DNA of 61,420 bases from DASZIT01 sp963709665 (GCA_963709665.1 CAVPWU010000006.1:1-61420); one strand, 5' to 3'. Counted from the first letter of the stretch, positions 24,743 to 34,060 are shown. Notes: generated by a model not told the origin, from the letters alone. Numbers and translations are program-made.

Positions 24743-25934
24743 CGACAAGCGGGTCGCCGTGCTGGGGGCCGGCATGCACCCCTGGGGCAAGTGGGGCCGC
24801 AACTTCGTGGAGTACGGCCTGGCGGCGGCGGGCGACGCCCTCGACGACGCCGGCATCGCCTGGCCGGACGTCCAGTACGTGTCCGGGGCCGACACCATCC
24901 GCAACGGCTACCCCGGCTTCATCGCCGGGGCCACCTTCGCCCAGGCCCTGGGGTGGACCGGCGCCCGGGTCTCCTCCTCCTACGCCGCCTGCGCCTCCGG
25001 GGCCCAGGCCGTCTCCAACGCCCGGGCCCAGATCCTGGCCGGCCTGTGCGACGTGGCCCTGGTGGTGGGGGCCGACACCACCCCCAAGGGGTTCTTCGCC
25101 CCGGTGGGCGGCGACCGCAGGGACGACCCGGACTGGCTCCGGTTCCACCTGCTGGGCGCCACCAACCCCACCTACTTCGCCCTCTACGCCCGACGCCGCA
25201 TGGAGCTGTTCGGTGCCACCGAGGACGACTTCGCCGCCGTGAAGGTGAAGAACGCCCGTCACGGCCTCGAGAACCCGTACGCCCGCTACCGCAAGGAGGT
25301 CACCGCCGAGGAGGTGCTGGCCTCCCCCATGGTGGCCGACCCCCTCCGGCTGCTGGAGATCTGCGCCACCTCCGACGGCGGGGCCGCCCTGGTGCTGACG
25401 TCCATGGAGTTCGCCCGCCGCCACGCCGGGTCCGACGACCTGGTCACCATCGACGCCGTCTCCACCGTCACCCCGCGCTTCCCCCAGACCGTCATCGAGA
25501 TGCCCTACGTCTCCACCGACTCCGGGGCCACCACCGCCGCCCCCGGCCCCACCTTCAAGCAGTCGGTGGCGCTGGCCGCCTACGAGGAGGCCGGCATCGG
25601 CCCCGAGGACGTCGACCTCGCCGAGGTCTACGACCTGTCGTCGGCCCTCGAGCTCGACTGGTACGAGGACATCGGCCTCTGCAAGGAGGGGGAGGCCGAG
25701 CGGCTCCTCCGCGACGGCGACACCACCGTGGGGGGCCGGGTACCGGTCAACCCCAGCGGCGGCCTGTCCTGCTTCGGCGAGGCCATCCCCGCCCAGGCCA
25801 TCGCCCAGGTCTGCGAGCTGGTCTGGCAGCTCCGGGGCCAGGCCACCGGCCGCCAGGTGGAGGGGGCCACGGTGGGCATCACCGCCAACCAGGGCCTGTT
25901 CGGCCACGGCTCCTCGATCATCGTCACCCGGTAG
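24735..25934 (+). CDS. SCP-x/Ltp-type thiolase-like enzyme (probable aldolase)
   Basis: A 399-residue thiolase-fold protein from ATG 24735, preceded by GGAGGAGG. The reactive-Cys region reads SSYAACASGAQAVSNARAQI and is followed by VALVVGADTTPKGFF, as in lipid-transfer-protein thiolases. The C-terminal part has NPSGGLSCFGEAIPAQAIAQ and ITANQGLFGHGSSIIV. Members paired with DUF35 proteins are retro-aldolases that cut propionyl- or acetyl-CoA from sterol side chains. With the CoA-transferase it makes a compact lipid-degradation operon. Confidence 0.85.
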   Translation: MPDDKRVAVLGAGMHPWGKWGRNFVEYGLAAAGDALDDAGIAWPDVQYVSGADTIRNGYPGFIAGATFAQALGWTGARVSSSYAACASGAQAVSNARAQILAGLCDVALVVGADTTPKGFFAPVGGDRRDDPDWLRFHLLGATNPTYFALYARRRMELFGATEDDFAAVKVKNARHGLENPYARYRKEVTAEEVLASPMVADPLRLLEICATSDGGAALVLTSMEFARRHAGSDDLVTIDAVSTVTPRFPQTVIEMPYVSTDSGATTAAPGPTFKQSVALAAYEEAGIGPEDVDLAEVYDLSSALELDWYEDIGLCKEGEAERLLRDGDTTVGGRVPVNPSGGLSCFGEAIPAQAIAQVCELVWQLRGQATGRQVEGATVGITANQGLFGHGSSIIVTR

Positions 25935-25951
25935 GCCCGGCCCCCGGCCGG

Positions 25952-26896
25952 TCAGGCGGTGAGGAGGACCAGCTTCCCCAGCTTGCCGCCCTCGGCGAAC
26001 CGGTCGTAGGCGGTCTCCGCCTCCGCCATCGGGAACGTCTCGGCCACCGGCACGGTGAGGGACCCGTCGGCCAGCCCGGGAAGCAGGTCGGCGGTCACGC
26101 CCCGCACCACCGCCGCCTTCTCCTCCGGTGACCGGCCCCGCAGGGTGGACCCACCGATGGTGGCCCGCTTCCCCATCAGGGCCAGCAGGTTGAGCTCCAC
26201 CTTGGCCCCCGCCCCCACCCCGATCACCACGATGCGCCCGCCGGTGGCCAGCGCCGACAGAGCGGGGACCACCCCGGGAGCGCCGACCAGCTCGAGGGAG
26301 ACGTCGTAGGGACCGTGGTCGCCCACCCGGTCCGGCTCGATCACCCGGTCGGCACCCAGCTCCGCCACCCGGTGGTGGTGGGCGGCGTTCCGCACCGAGG
26401 CCACCACGTAGGCGCCGAGGGCGTGGGCCACCTGCACCCCGGCCGTCCCCACCCCACCGGCCGCCCCGGAGATCAGTACCCGGTCCCCGGCGCTGAGCCG
26501 GCCCTGGGTCACCAGGCCGTCGTGGGCGGTGGCGAACACCTCGGGGAACCCGCCGGCCTCCGCCCACCCCAGCCGGTCGGGAACCGCGAGGACGGCGCCC
26601 TCCGGCACCACCGCCAGCTCGGCCTGGGCCCCGCTGCCCACCAGGCCCATCACCCGGTCGCCGACCGCGAAGCGGGTGGCCCCGGGGCCCACGGCCACCA
26701 CCTCCCCGGCCAGCTCCATGCCGGGGATGTCGGCCGGCCACCCCGGCGGGGACGGGTAGAGGCCCCGGCGCTGCATGAGGTCCCCCCCGTTGACCCCGGC
26801 CGCCCGCACCGCCACCAGCAGTTGATCGCCCTCCGGCTCCGGATCGGGGTGCGGGCGCCACTCGAGGTGGCCGTCGACCAGGGTCACTGCGTGCAT
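25952..26896 (-). CDS. quinone oxidoreductase-like MDR protein
   Basis: A 314-residue zinc-independent medium-chain dehydrogenase from ATG 26896. It has the GroES-like half (VRAAGVNGGDLMQRRGLYP, GMELAGEVVAVGPG) and the NADPH-binding Rossmann half (GDRVLISGAAGGVGTAGVQV). No structural or catalytic zinc cysteines are visible. It is convergent with the thiolase gene (17 bp between stops). Confidence 0.88.
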   Translation of the reverse strand: MHAVTLVDGHLEWRPHPDPEPEGDQLLVAVRAAGVNGGDLMQRRGLYPSPPGWPADIPGMELAGEVVAVGPGATRFAVGDRVMGLVGSGAQAELAVVPEGAVLAVPDRLGWAEAGGFPEVFATAHDGLVTQGRLSAGDRVLISGAAGGVGTAGVQVAHALGAYVVASVRNAAHHHRVAELGADRVIEPDRVGDHGPYDVSLELVGAPGVVPALSALATGGRIVVIGVGAGAKVELNLLALMGKRATIGGSTLRGRSPEEKAAVVRGVTADLLPGLADGSLTVPVAETFPMAEAETAYDRFAEGGKLGKLVLLTA

Positions 26897-27024
26897 CGTC
26901 CCAGCGTAGGCGGGCGGCGTCCGACGGTTCCCGCCGGTGTCACCTGTCGTTGACACGCCGGAAACGTTCGTCCCCTACCCTGGCACCGGAGGGTGGGCGT
27001 GCGAGACGCCGGAGGAGGGCCGTC

Positions 27025-27198
27025 ATGGGTGTGATCGAGCAGCTGATGGTGGATGTCCGGACCTGGCGCAGCCTGGTGGCCGGGCGCCTCGAGCTCCGCT
27101 CCCCGTCCGCCGGGCACACCGTCACGGCCGGTCCGAGCGTCCCGCCGGGCGATGCGGTGGCCGTCCGGGTGGGCACCCACCCCCCGCGGGCCGCCTGA
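27025..27198 (+). CDS. small hypothetical protein
   Basis: A 57-residue ORF from ATG 27025 with a strong GGAGGAGGG Shine-Dalgarno sequence ending 6 bp upstream. It opens MGVIEQLMVDVRTWRSLVAG, and the rest looks like a small beta-rich segment (ELRSPSAGHTV). No family is recognised. The ribosome-binding site and the position between convergent and co-oriented genes support it. Confidence 0.5.
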   Translation: MGVIEQLMVDVRTWRSLVAGRLELRSPSAGHTVTAGPSVPPGDAVAVRVGTHPPRAA

Positions 27199-27257
27199 CC
27201 CGGACCTCCGCACACGCCGATCGGACCCCCGTAGGCTGGGGCGGTGAGGACCACGGG

Positions 27258-28307
27258 ATGAGCAGCGACCCCGGCAAGGCCCGAGAGGCGTCGGCCGAGG
27301 GCACCGTCACCCCGCTGGTGGGGACCGCCGAACCCGACGACAGCCGGTCCGAGCCCTCCGCCGGCGAGGTGCTCCACCGGGTGCTGGCCCAGTCGGCCCG
27401 GGCCTTCCTCCTCAACGACGCCGGCATCGTCCCCGGAGCGGGCCGGACCGAGCTCCGCTCCCTCGGCGAACCGGCCCCGGTCGCCGACCACCCCTCGGTG
27501 CCCGGCGAGATCGTCACCCTGGGAGGGGCCGCCCGCCGCTCCACCGAGATGGAACGGCTCCGGCAGTCCCGGGTGGCCTGCCGCCGGATCCGGTCCAACC
27601 TCCGGACCTTTCGCCTGCTCTTCGAGCCGGAGTGGAGCACCTCCCTCCGGGCCGAGCTCCGCTGGTACGCCGACTGCCTGGGCGACTCCCGCGACCTCCA
27701 CGTCCTCCACGACGCCCTGGCCGCCAACGGCCCGCTGATCGTCGACCCCGGCGAGCTCGACCGGGTGATGGCGGTGCTCGCCCGGTCGCTCGACGCCGCC
27801 GAGGCCGAGGTCGACCACGCCCGGGAGAGCGACCGCTACTCACGGCTGATCGGTCAGATGCTGCTGCTGTGGGACGGTCCGCTCCTGACCGGGAAGGCCG
27901 ACCAGCCCGCCGAGACCCTCCTCCCCAAGCTGCTCGGTCGCAGCTGGCACGACTTCCGGGGGGCGGCCCGCAACGCCCGGAAGAAGACCACCGACGACAA
28001 CCTCCACAAACTCCGGATCCGGGTCAAGAGCTTCCGCTACGGCTGCGAGACCACCGCGGTGGTGGAGGGGGGCCCGGCCCGCAAGACGGCCAAGGCGGCC
28101 GAGCGGCTCCAGCGCCGGCTGGGCGACCTCCACGACGCCGTCCTCTCCGTCGAGTGGCTCGAGTCCCTGGCCGCCGAGCGGCCGGAGCTGACCGAGGGGT
28201 GCGAGCGGCTGGTCATCGTCCAGCGGGCGGCGGCCGCCCGGGCCCGCAAGGGATGGAAGGACGACCTGAAGGAGATCGAGCGCCGCTGGCGTCGCTGGCA
28301 GTCGTAG
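27258..28307 (+). CDS. CHAD-domain protein
   Basis: A 349-residue protein with a CHAD domain, an all-helical fold rich in conserved His and basic residues, over about 110-345: VACRRIRSNLRTFRLLFEP, RWYADCLGDSRDLHVLHDAL, LHKLRIRVKSFRYGCETT and RRLGDLHDAVLSVEWL. CHAD domains bind polyphosphate and locate to polyP granules. The first about 80 residues are low-complexity and acidic. No CYTH domain is fused. The polyphosphate glucokinase gene lies one gene away. Confidence 0.88.
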   Translation: MSSDPGKAREASAEGTVTPLVGTAEPDDSRSEPSAGEVLHRVLAQSARAFLLNDAGIVPGAGRTELRSLGEPAPVADHPSVPGEIVTLGGAARRSTEMERLRQSRVACRRIRSNLRTFRLLFEPEWSTSLRAELRWYADCLGDSRDLHVLHDALAANGPLIVDPGELDRVMAVLARSLDAAEAEVDHARESDRYSRLIGQMLLLWDGPLLTGKADQPAETLLPKLLGRSWHDFRGAARNARKKTTDDNLHKLRIRVKSFRYGCETTAVVEGGPARKTAKAAERLQRRLGDLHDAVLSVEWLESLAAERPELTEGCERLVIVQRAAAARARKGWKDDLKEIERRWRRWQS

Positions 28308-28364
28308 GGCGCCGGCGCCCCGCCCCCGTTAGCGTGTCGGGTCCGCCGACCGGGAGCCTGACCC

Positions 28365-29036
28365 TTGCACACCGTCATCGGAGAGATCCTTCCCCTCGCC
28401 CTGGTGGTGACGGTGTCGCCGATCAACATCATCGCCGCCATCCTGCTGCTGTTCAGCCCCCGGCCGATCCCCAACGCCTCCGCCTACCTGGCCGGGTTCG
28501 TGCTGGGGGTGGGCGGCGCCCTGGCCCTGGTGGTGGTGGTCGCCGACGCCATCGGCCTCACCCCCGGGTCGGACCGGTCGACGGTGGCCTCGGTGGTGCT
28601 CGTCGTCGTGGGGGCGGCCCTGGTGGCGGGTGGGGTCCTGGAACTACGGAAGCGCCCCGGTCCCGACGAGGAGGTGGCCCTGCCCGGTTGGATGGCCGGC
28701 ATCGACGCCTTCTCCACCTTCCGGTCGCTCCGGGTCGGGGTGCTGATCGGGGCGGCGAACCCCAAGAACCTGGCGGTGGCGGTGGCGTCGGCGGTGACGG
28801 TGGCCAACGCCGGCCTCCCGGCCGCCCAGCAGGTGGTCGCCTGCGCCGTCTACGTGCTGCTGGCCGTCGTCGGGGTGGCGACCCCCCTGGTGGTGGCGGT
28901 GGCGCTCGGCGACCGCTCGCAGCCGGTCCTCGAGAGCTGGCGGACTTGGCTGGTCCGCAACAACGCCGCGGTGATGGCGGTGATCTTCCTGGTCTTCGGG
29001 GTGGTCCTCATCGGCAAGGGCATCGCCGGCGCCTGA
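28365..29036 (+). CDS. GAP-family (SfLAP-like) integral membrane protein
   Basis: A 223-residue protein from TTG 28365 with about six membrane segments: LPLALVVTVSPINIIAAIL, AYLAGFVLGVGGALALVVV, VVLVVVGAALVAGGVL, KNLAVAVASAVTVANAG, VVACAVYVLLAVVGVATPL and AVIFLVFGVVLIGKGIAG. It resembles the actinobacterial GAP/Sap family, linked in mycobacteria to glycolipid export, with a LysE-like repeat. The substrate is unknown. Confidence 0.75.
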   Translation: MHTVIGEILPLALVVTVSPINIIAAILLLFSPRPIPNASAYLAGFVLGVGGALALVVVVADAIGLTPGSDRSTVASVVLVVVGAALVAGGVLELRKRPGPDEEVALPGWMAGIDAFSTFRSLRVGVLIGAANPKNLAVAVASAVTVANAGLPAAQQVVACAVYVLLAVVGVATPLVVAVALGDRSQPVLESWRTWLVRNNAAVMAVIFLVFGVVLIGKGIAGA

Positions 29037-29054
29037 CCGCCGTCGACGGGTGGC

Positions 29055-29864
29055 TCACGCCTCCTGGGTGTTCACCCCCAGGTGGTCGGCCTCCCACAGC
29101 TTGATCCCGCCCAGGATGCCGGCGGTGTTCTCGACGACGGTGACGTCGTCGGCCAGTTGCGACCGGTCCAACCGTCGGGAGTTGCCGCCCCCGATGTACA
29201 GGTGGTCGAAGAAGAAGAGCCCCCGCATGTTGGTGATGGCCCGGTGGACCCGCTTGTTCCACCGCTCCTCGCCGACCTCCTTGCGGGTGGCCTCGCCCAG
29301 CTGGTCGTTGTAGGTCTCGCCCTTCCGGAACGGCTGGTGGGCGACCTCGAGGTGGGGCATGAGCTTGCCCTCGAAGAAGAAGGCGGACCCGAAGCCGGTC
29401 CCCAGGGTGAGGACCAGCTCGAGGCCGGTGCCCCGGACCACCGCCGCCCCCTGGATGTCGGCGTCGTTGGCCACCTTGGTGGGGATCCCGAAGGCGCCGG
29501 TGAGGGCGATGGCCAGGTTGAAGCCGGTCCACTGCTTCAGGAGGTCGTCGTCGACCGGGCTCCCCGGGCCGCTCTCGGTGGAGAAGTGGGGGGCGGACAG
29601 CACGTGGCCGTTCCGCACCATGCCCGGAAAGCCCACCGACGCCCGCTCCGCCTTGGGCAGCGGCGCCACCAGCTTGTCGAGGACGGTCACCAGTCGGGGG
29701 GGCGGGAGCGGGTAGGTGGTGGCCACCTTCACCCGGTCGGCCACCATGGCCCCGTACCTGTCCAGCACCGACGCCTTCAGCCCGGTGCCACCGATGTCGA
29801 CGGCCAGGGTGAAGGGATGCTCGGGCGGGGAGGGATCCATGTCGGAGGGCATCGGATCGATCAT
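29055..29864 (-). CDS. ppgK: polyphosphate glucokinase
   Basis: A 269-residue ROK-family kinase: LAVDIGGTGLKASVLD (phosphate motif), VGFPGMVRNGHVLSAPHF, KVANDADIQGAAVVRGTGLE and LTLGTGFGSAFF. The actinobacterial enzyme phosphorylates glucose using inorganic polyphosphate, often also ATP. Three in-frame ATGs (29864, 29852, 29840) are possible starts and none has a clear ribosome-binding site. The nearby CHAD gene makes this a small polyphosphate neighbourhood. Confidence 0.88.
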   Translation of the reverse strand: MIDPMPSDMDPSPPEHPFTLAVDIGGTGLKASVLDRYGAMVADRVKVATTYPLPPPRLVTVLDKLVAPLPKAERASVGFPGMVRNGHVLSAPHFSTESGPGSPVDDDLLKQWTGFNLAIALTGAFGIPTKVANDADIQGAAVVRGTGLELVLTLGTGFGSAFFFEGKLMPHLEVAHQPFRKGETYNDQLGEATRKEVGEERWNKRVHRAITNMRGLFFFDHLYIGGGNSRRLDRSQLADDVTVVENTAGILGGIKLWEADHLGVNTQEA

Positions 29865-29943
29865 GTCGACACGCTACGCCGTCACCGGACCGGCGGCACA
29901 CGCCCGGCGGCCCGGTGCGGCCCGGCGACTAGCGTCTCCCCCC

Positions 29944-31344
29944 GTGACCGATCAGCCCTGGCAGGGGGACGCCTGCTCGCTCGTCGACGCCTTCCGCTCC
30001 GGCACCCTGTCGCCCACCGAGGCCCTGGAGGCGTCGCTCGCCGCCATCGACGCCTCCGAGCTGAACGCCTTCCCGCACCTCGACCCCGACGGTGCCCGGG
30101 CCGCCGCCTCCGGCGCCGACGTCTCGCTGCCGTTCGGCGGGGTGCCGATGGGGATCAAGGAGCTCGAGGAGGTGGCCGGCTGGCCGTTCACCGAGGCCTC
30201 GGTGGTCTTCCGGGACCGGGTCGGCCAGCGCGACGCCACCGAGGTGGTCCGGCTGCGGGAGGCCGGCGCCGTGCTGGTGGGGGCCACCGCCTCCCCCGAG
30301 TTCGGTGGCGTCAACTACACCCACTCCAAGCTGCACGGCACCACCCGGAACCCGTGGGACCCCGAGCGCACCCCGGGCGGCTCGTCGGGCGGCTCGGCGG
30401 CGGCGGTGGCCGGCGGACTGGTGCCCATCGCCTCCGCCAGCGACGGCGGGGGCTCCATCCGCATCCCCGCCGGCTACACCGGCCTGTTCGGGCTGAAGTC
30501 CACCTTCGGCCGGATCCCCAAGGGGCCCCACGCCCTGCAGCCGCCCCTCACCGTGGTGGTCGGCTGCATGGCCCGCTCGGTCCGGGACACCGCCCGGTGG
30601 TTCGACGTCTGCAACGGCCACGACTCCCGCGACACCCTCAGCCTCCCCCGGGTGGAGGGATGGGAGCGCGATCTGGGCTCCTTCGACCTGGCCGGCAGGC
30701 GGGCGGTGGTGGCCGTCGACCTGGGCACCGCGGTGCTCGATCCCCGGGTGGCCGCCGTGGTCCTCGAGGCGGCCGAGCAGCTGATCGCCGACGCCGGCCT
30801 CCGCCGGGTCGACGTGGTGGTCTCGATGCCCCGGGGTGGCCTCGAGTGGGCGATGTCCAACCTGGTCGGCCTGGCCGGGGCCCTGGGCGACCGCTACCCC
30901 GCCTGCAACGACGACCTCACCCCGGAGATCCAGCTGGGGATGAACCTGGCCACCTACCAGTTCAACGTCCAGACGGCCGGGGCCACCGAGATGTTCCGCA
31001 TCGAGGTCAACGAGCGGATGGCGGCGGTGTTCGACGGGGCCGACTTCATCCTGTCCGCCACCAACCCGGACACCGCCTTTCCGGCGGCCGGCCCCATGCC
31101 CACCACCGTCGGCGACATCGACCTGCTGGCCGAGCACGGCTTCGAGGTGGCCCTGGCCAACAACGGCTCGCTGACTATCCCGGCCAACCTGACCGGCAAC
31201 CCGGCGGTGGCCATCCCGGCGGGCACGGTGGACGGGCTGCCGGTGAGCCTGCAGGTGATCGGCCGCCACCACCAGGACCAGCTCCTCCTCGACCTGGCGG
31301 CGGTGGCCGAGCGGGAGCGCCCCTGGCCCCTGGTGGCGCCGTGA
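29944..31344 (+). CDS. amidase signature family enzyme
   Basis: A 466-residue amidase from GTG 29944 with the Ser-cisSer-Lys triad: Lys72 in GVPMGIKEL, the cis-Ser in PGGSSGGSAAAVAGG (about 147) and the nucleophile Ser171 in SDGGGSIRIPAGYTG. It hydrolyses amide bonds; the substrate is not predictable. No GatB/GatC neighbours are present, so it is not the tRNA amidotransferase subunit. Its stop overlaps the start of the LLM oxidoreductase by 4 nt (GTGA). Confidence 0.9.
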   Translation: MTDQPWQGDACSLVDAFRSGTLSPTEALEASLAAIDASELNAFPHLDPDGARAAASGADVSLPFGGVPMGIKELEEVAGWPFTEASVVFRDRVGQRDATEVVRLREAGAVLVGATASPEFGGVNYTHSKLHGTTRNPWDPERTPGGSSGGSAAAVAGGLVPIASASDGGGSIRIPAGYTGLFGLKSTFGRIPKGPHALQPPLTVVVGCMARSVRDTARWFDVCNGHDSRDTLSLPRVEGWERDLGSFDLAGRRAVVAVDLGTAVLDPRVAAVVLEAAEQLIADAGLRRVDVVVSMPRGGLEWAMSNLVGLAGALGDRYPACNDDLTPEIQLGMNLATYQFNVQTAGATEMFRIEVNERMAAVFDGADFILSATNPDTAFPAAGPMPTTVGDIDLLAEHGFEVALANNGSLTIPANLTGNPAVAIPAGTVDGLPVSLQVIGRHHQDQLLLDLAAVAERERPWPLVAP

Positions 31345-32222
31345 AGCTCGACCTCTGGATCCCCACCGCCAGCCCCTTCACCACCCCCGAGGTGCTGGCC
31401 GTGGTCGGGCGGGAGGCCGAGGAGCGGGGCATCGGCACCCTGTGGGTGGGGGAGCACGTGGTGCTCTTCGATGAGTACGCCTCGCACTACCCCTACGCCG
31501 CCGACGGCAAGATCCCCGCCCAGCCTGACACCGGCCTGCTGGAGCCGTTCACCGCCCTGGCCTACCTGGCCGCCCACACCACCACCGTCCGGCTGGGCAC
31601 CGCCATGGTGCTGCTCCCCCAGCGCAACCCGGTGTACACCGCCAAGGAGGTGGCCACCCTCGACTGGCTGTCCCACGGGCGGGTCGACCTGGGGGTCGGG
31701 GTGGGGTGGCTCGAGGAGGAGTTCCGGGCCGTCAACGTCCCGTGGCCCCGGCGGGGGAAGCGGACCGACGAGTACCTCGAGGTGCTGCGGACCCTGTGGT
31801 GCGACGAGCGCTCCGAGTTCGAGGGCGAGTTCTACTCGCTCGACCGGTGCTCGATGTTCCCGAAGCCGGTCCAGGATCCCCACCCCCCGATCCACATCGG
31901 CGGGGAGTCCGACGCCGCCCTGGCCCGGGCGGCCCGGGCCGGCCAGGGCTGGCACACCTTCAACCGGGCGCCGTCCGAGCTGGCCGAGCCGCTGGCCCGG
32001 CTGGACGGGCGGCTGGCCGACCGGGGTCGGTCCCGGTCGGAGCTCACCATCACCGTCTGCCCGTACTTCCAGCCGCTCGACGCCGACCTGGCCGAGCAGT
32101 ACGGCGAGGCGGGGGCCGACGCGGTGGCCGCCCTGATCCTGCCGCTCGACGCCGACTCGGTGGTGGCCGCCCTGGACGGGCTCCAGCCGGTCATCGACCG
32201 CATCGACCGCCTCGGGGGCTGA
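31341..32222 (+). CDS. LLM-class F420-dependent oxidoreductase
   Basis: A 293-residue luciferase-like TIM-barrel protein: KLDLWIPTASPFTTPEVL, LWVGEHVVLFDEYASHYPY, GTAMVLLPQRNPVYTAKEVATLD, GRVDLGVGVGWLEEEFRAV and PPIHIGGESDAALARAAR. This is the Rv/TIGR03619-like subfamily, expected to use F420. It is translationally coupled to the amidase, so the two may act in sequence on one substrate. Confidence 0.88.
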   Translation: MKLDLWIPTASPFTTPEVLAVVGREAEERGIGTLWVGEHVVLFDEYASHYPYAADGKIPAQPDTGLLEPFTALAYLAAHTTTVRLGTAMVLLPQRNPVYTAKEVATLDWLSHGRVDLGVGVGWLEEEFRAVNVPWPRRGKRTDEYLEVLRTLWCDERSEFEGEFYSLDRCSMFPKPVQDPHPPIHIGGESDAALARAARAGQGWHTFNRAPSELAEPLARLDGRLADRGRSRSELTITVCPYFQPLDADLAEQYGEAGADAVAALILPLDADSVVAALDGLQPVIDRIDRLGG

Positions 32223-32298
32223 GCGCCGGCCCACACGGTCCCCGGGCCCCGTCGTCCCCGCCGCCGGATGAGCCCCGGCGTTGGGCGATACTGCACCC

Positions 32299-32691
32299 AT
32301 GGCAGACCGCAACGTCCTGGGCGGGGAGCTCGAACCGTGCGGCACCGATCCCCTCACCGGCTTCTACCGGGACGGGTGCTGCACCAGCGGGCCCGAGGAC
32401 CTGGGCAGCCACACCATCTGCGCGGTGGTGACCGCCGAGTTCCTCGACCACCAGCGCCGCATCGGCAACGACCTCTCCACCCCGATGCCCACCTACGGCT
32501 TCCCCGGCCTCACCCCCGGGGACCGGTGGTGCGTGACGGCCGCCAACTGGCTCCGCGCCCACCACGACGGTGCCGCCGCCCACGTGGTGCTGGCCTCCAC
32601 CCACGAGCGGGCGCTGGAGATCGTCCCGCTGGAGGCGTTGCGGGAGCACGCCGTCGACGTGCCCGACAGCCCGAGCGGGCTGGAGGGGTGA
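32299..32691 (+). CDS. DUF2237 family protein
   Basis: A 130-residue protein matching the small DUF2237 family: NVLGGELEPCGTDPLTGFYR, DGCCTSGPEDLGSHTICAVV, FLDHQRRIGNDLSTPMP and GLTPGDRWCVTAANWL. Cysteines are conserved (CG, CC, C, C). Its function is unknown. It is a common single-copy gene in many bacteria. Confidence 0.85.
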   Translation: MADRNVLGGELEPCGTDPLTGFYRDGCCTSGPEDLGSHTICAVVTAEFLDHQRRIGNDLSTPMPTYGFPGLTPGDRWCVTAANWLRAHHDGAAAHVVLASTHERALEIVPLEALREHAVDVPDSPSGLEG

Positions 32692-32692
32692 C

Positions 32693-33934
32693 TCAGCCCC
32701 GCATCGCCACCGGCAGCGACTCCATGCCCCGCAGGACCACGTTCGGCTTGTAGGTGACCTCCCCGGCCAGGGCCAGATCGGGGGCCCGGGCGACCAGGGT
32801 GGGCAGGGCCACCTGGGTCTCCAGCCGGGCCAGCGGGGCGCCGAGGCAGTGGTGGATGCCGAAGCCGAAGCCGAGGTGGTTGTTGGGGCTCCGCCCGACG
32901 TCGAACCGGTCGGGGTCGGGGAACGGGTCGGCGTCCCGGTTGGCGGAGCCGATCAGCAGCATGGCGAAGTCGCCGGCCCGCAGGGTGACCCCGCCGACCT
33001 CGAGGTCCTCGATGAGCGACCGGCCGGTGAGCTGCACCGGTGACACGAACCGCAGCATCTCCTCCACCCCGGAGCGCTGGACCTCCGGCTCGTCCCGGAA
33101 CCGGCGGAGCTGGTCGGGGTGGCCGAGCAGGGCCACGATGCCCCCGGCGATGAGGTTGACCGTCGTCTCGTGCCCGGCCACCAGCAGCAGGATGCAGGTG
33201 GAGAGCAGCTCCCCCTCGTTCAGCACCGACCCCCCGTCCTCCACGGCCACCAGCCGGCTGAGCAGGTCGTCACCGGGCGAGCGTCGACGCTCGGCCAGCA
33301 GCTCGAAGAAGTAGCCGGCGAACTGCATCACCGCCTCGTCGCGCTGGCGCAGGGCCAGGTCGGTGAGGAGGAAGTCGGGGTCGAGGCCGGCGGCCAGGGC
33401 CGAGGACCAGGCTTTGAACCGCTCCTGGTCCTCGAGGGGGACGCCGAGCAGGTCGCAGATGATCCGGACGGGGAGCGGGTAGGCGAACTCCTCCAGCAGG
33501 TCCACGGTGCCGGCCTCCAGGGCGGCGTCGAGGAGCTCGTCCACCACCTGCTGGGTGCGCGCCCGCAGCGACTCCACCACCCGGGGGGTGAAGGCCTTGG
33601 CCACCAGGCCGCGCAGGCGGGTGTGGTCGGGCGGGTCCCGGAAGAGGAAGGGCCGGGCCTCGATGACCGCCTGGGCCAGCGGGTCGTGGGGGTCGATGGG
33701 TCCCCGGAACCCGTCGGCCATCCGGTCGAGGTCGATGTGCCGGGCGTCGGAGCTGGCCCGGCGGTCCCGCAGGATGGCCAGGCAGTCGGCGTGCCGGGCG
33801 AACACCCAGTAGCCCATCTCGGTCCGGTGGACCGGGGAGCGCCGACGCAGGTCGGCGTAGAGGGGGAACGGGTCGTTCGACCACGCCGGGTCGAACGGAT
33901 CGAAGACCGGCTCGGCCGGGGCGCTGGGGGTCAC
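32693..33934 (-). CDS. cytochrome P450
   Basis: A 413-residue P450 of normal bacterial length. It shows the I-helix oxygen-binding region LLVAGHETTVNLIAGG, the K-helix ExxR in VEEMLRFVSP, and the heme loop FGFGIHHCLGAPLARLE with the axial Cys. It resembles CYP107/CYP125-type actinobacterial enzymes, but the substrate is unknown. No ferredoxin gene adjoins. The gene converges with DUF2237, with a 1-bp gap. Confidence 0.92.
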   Translation of the reverse strand: MTPSAPAEPVFDPFDPAWSNDPFPLYADLRRRSPVHRTEMGYWVFARHADCLAILRDRRASSDARHIDLDRMADGFRGPIDPHDPLAQAVIEARPFLFRDPPDHTRLRGLVAKAFTPRVVESLRARTQQVVDELLDAALEAGTVDLLEEFAYPLPVRIICDLLGVPLEDQERFKAWSSALAAGLDPDFLLTDLALRQRDEAVMQFAGYFFELLAERRRSPGDDLLSRLVAVEDGGSVLNEGELLSTCILLLVAGHETTVNLIAGGIVALLGHPDQLRRFRDEPEVQRSGVEEMLRFVSPVQLTGRSLIEDLEVGGVTLRAGDFAMLLIGSANRDADPFPDPDRFDVGRSPNNHLGFGFGIHHCLGAPLARLETQVALPTLVARAPDLALAGEVTYKPNVVLRGMESLPVAMRG

Positions 33935-34060
33935 CCCGGGAGCGTAGCGAGCGGGGTCGGTCGACGTCCCAGACCGGGGGGCTGGCCCCCGGCCGGTGGT
34001 CGTCCTCCGCTCACGGGTGACGTCCCACCGGCCGGGCTCGGCCGGGTGAAAGCGGCCGGC

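Noticed and set aside
24717..26861. Long minus-strand frame opposite the thiolase
   Set aside because: GC-rich shadow with low-complexity Gly/Arg/Val composition; both ends lie over well-supported genes.
29082..32222. 1,046-codon + strand open frame
   Set aside because: Its first two thirds are the reverse or shifted reading of ppgK and the amidase, with Arg/Pro/Gly-rich text. Only the last part, from GTG 31341, is the real LLM gene.
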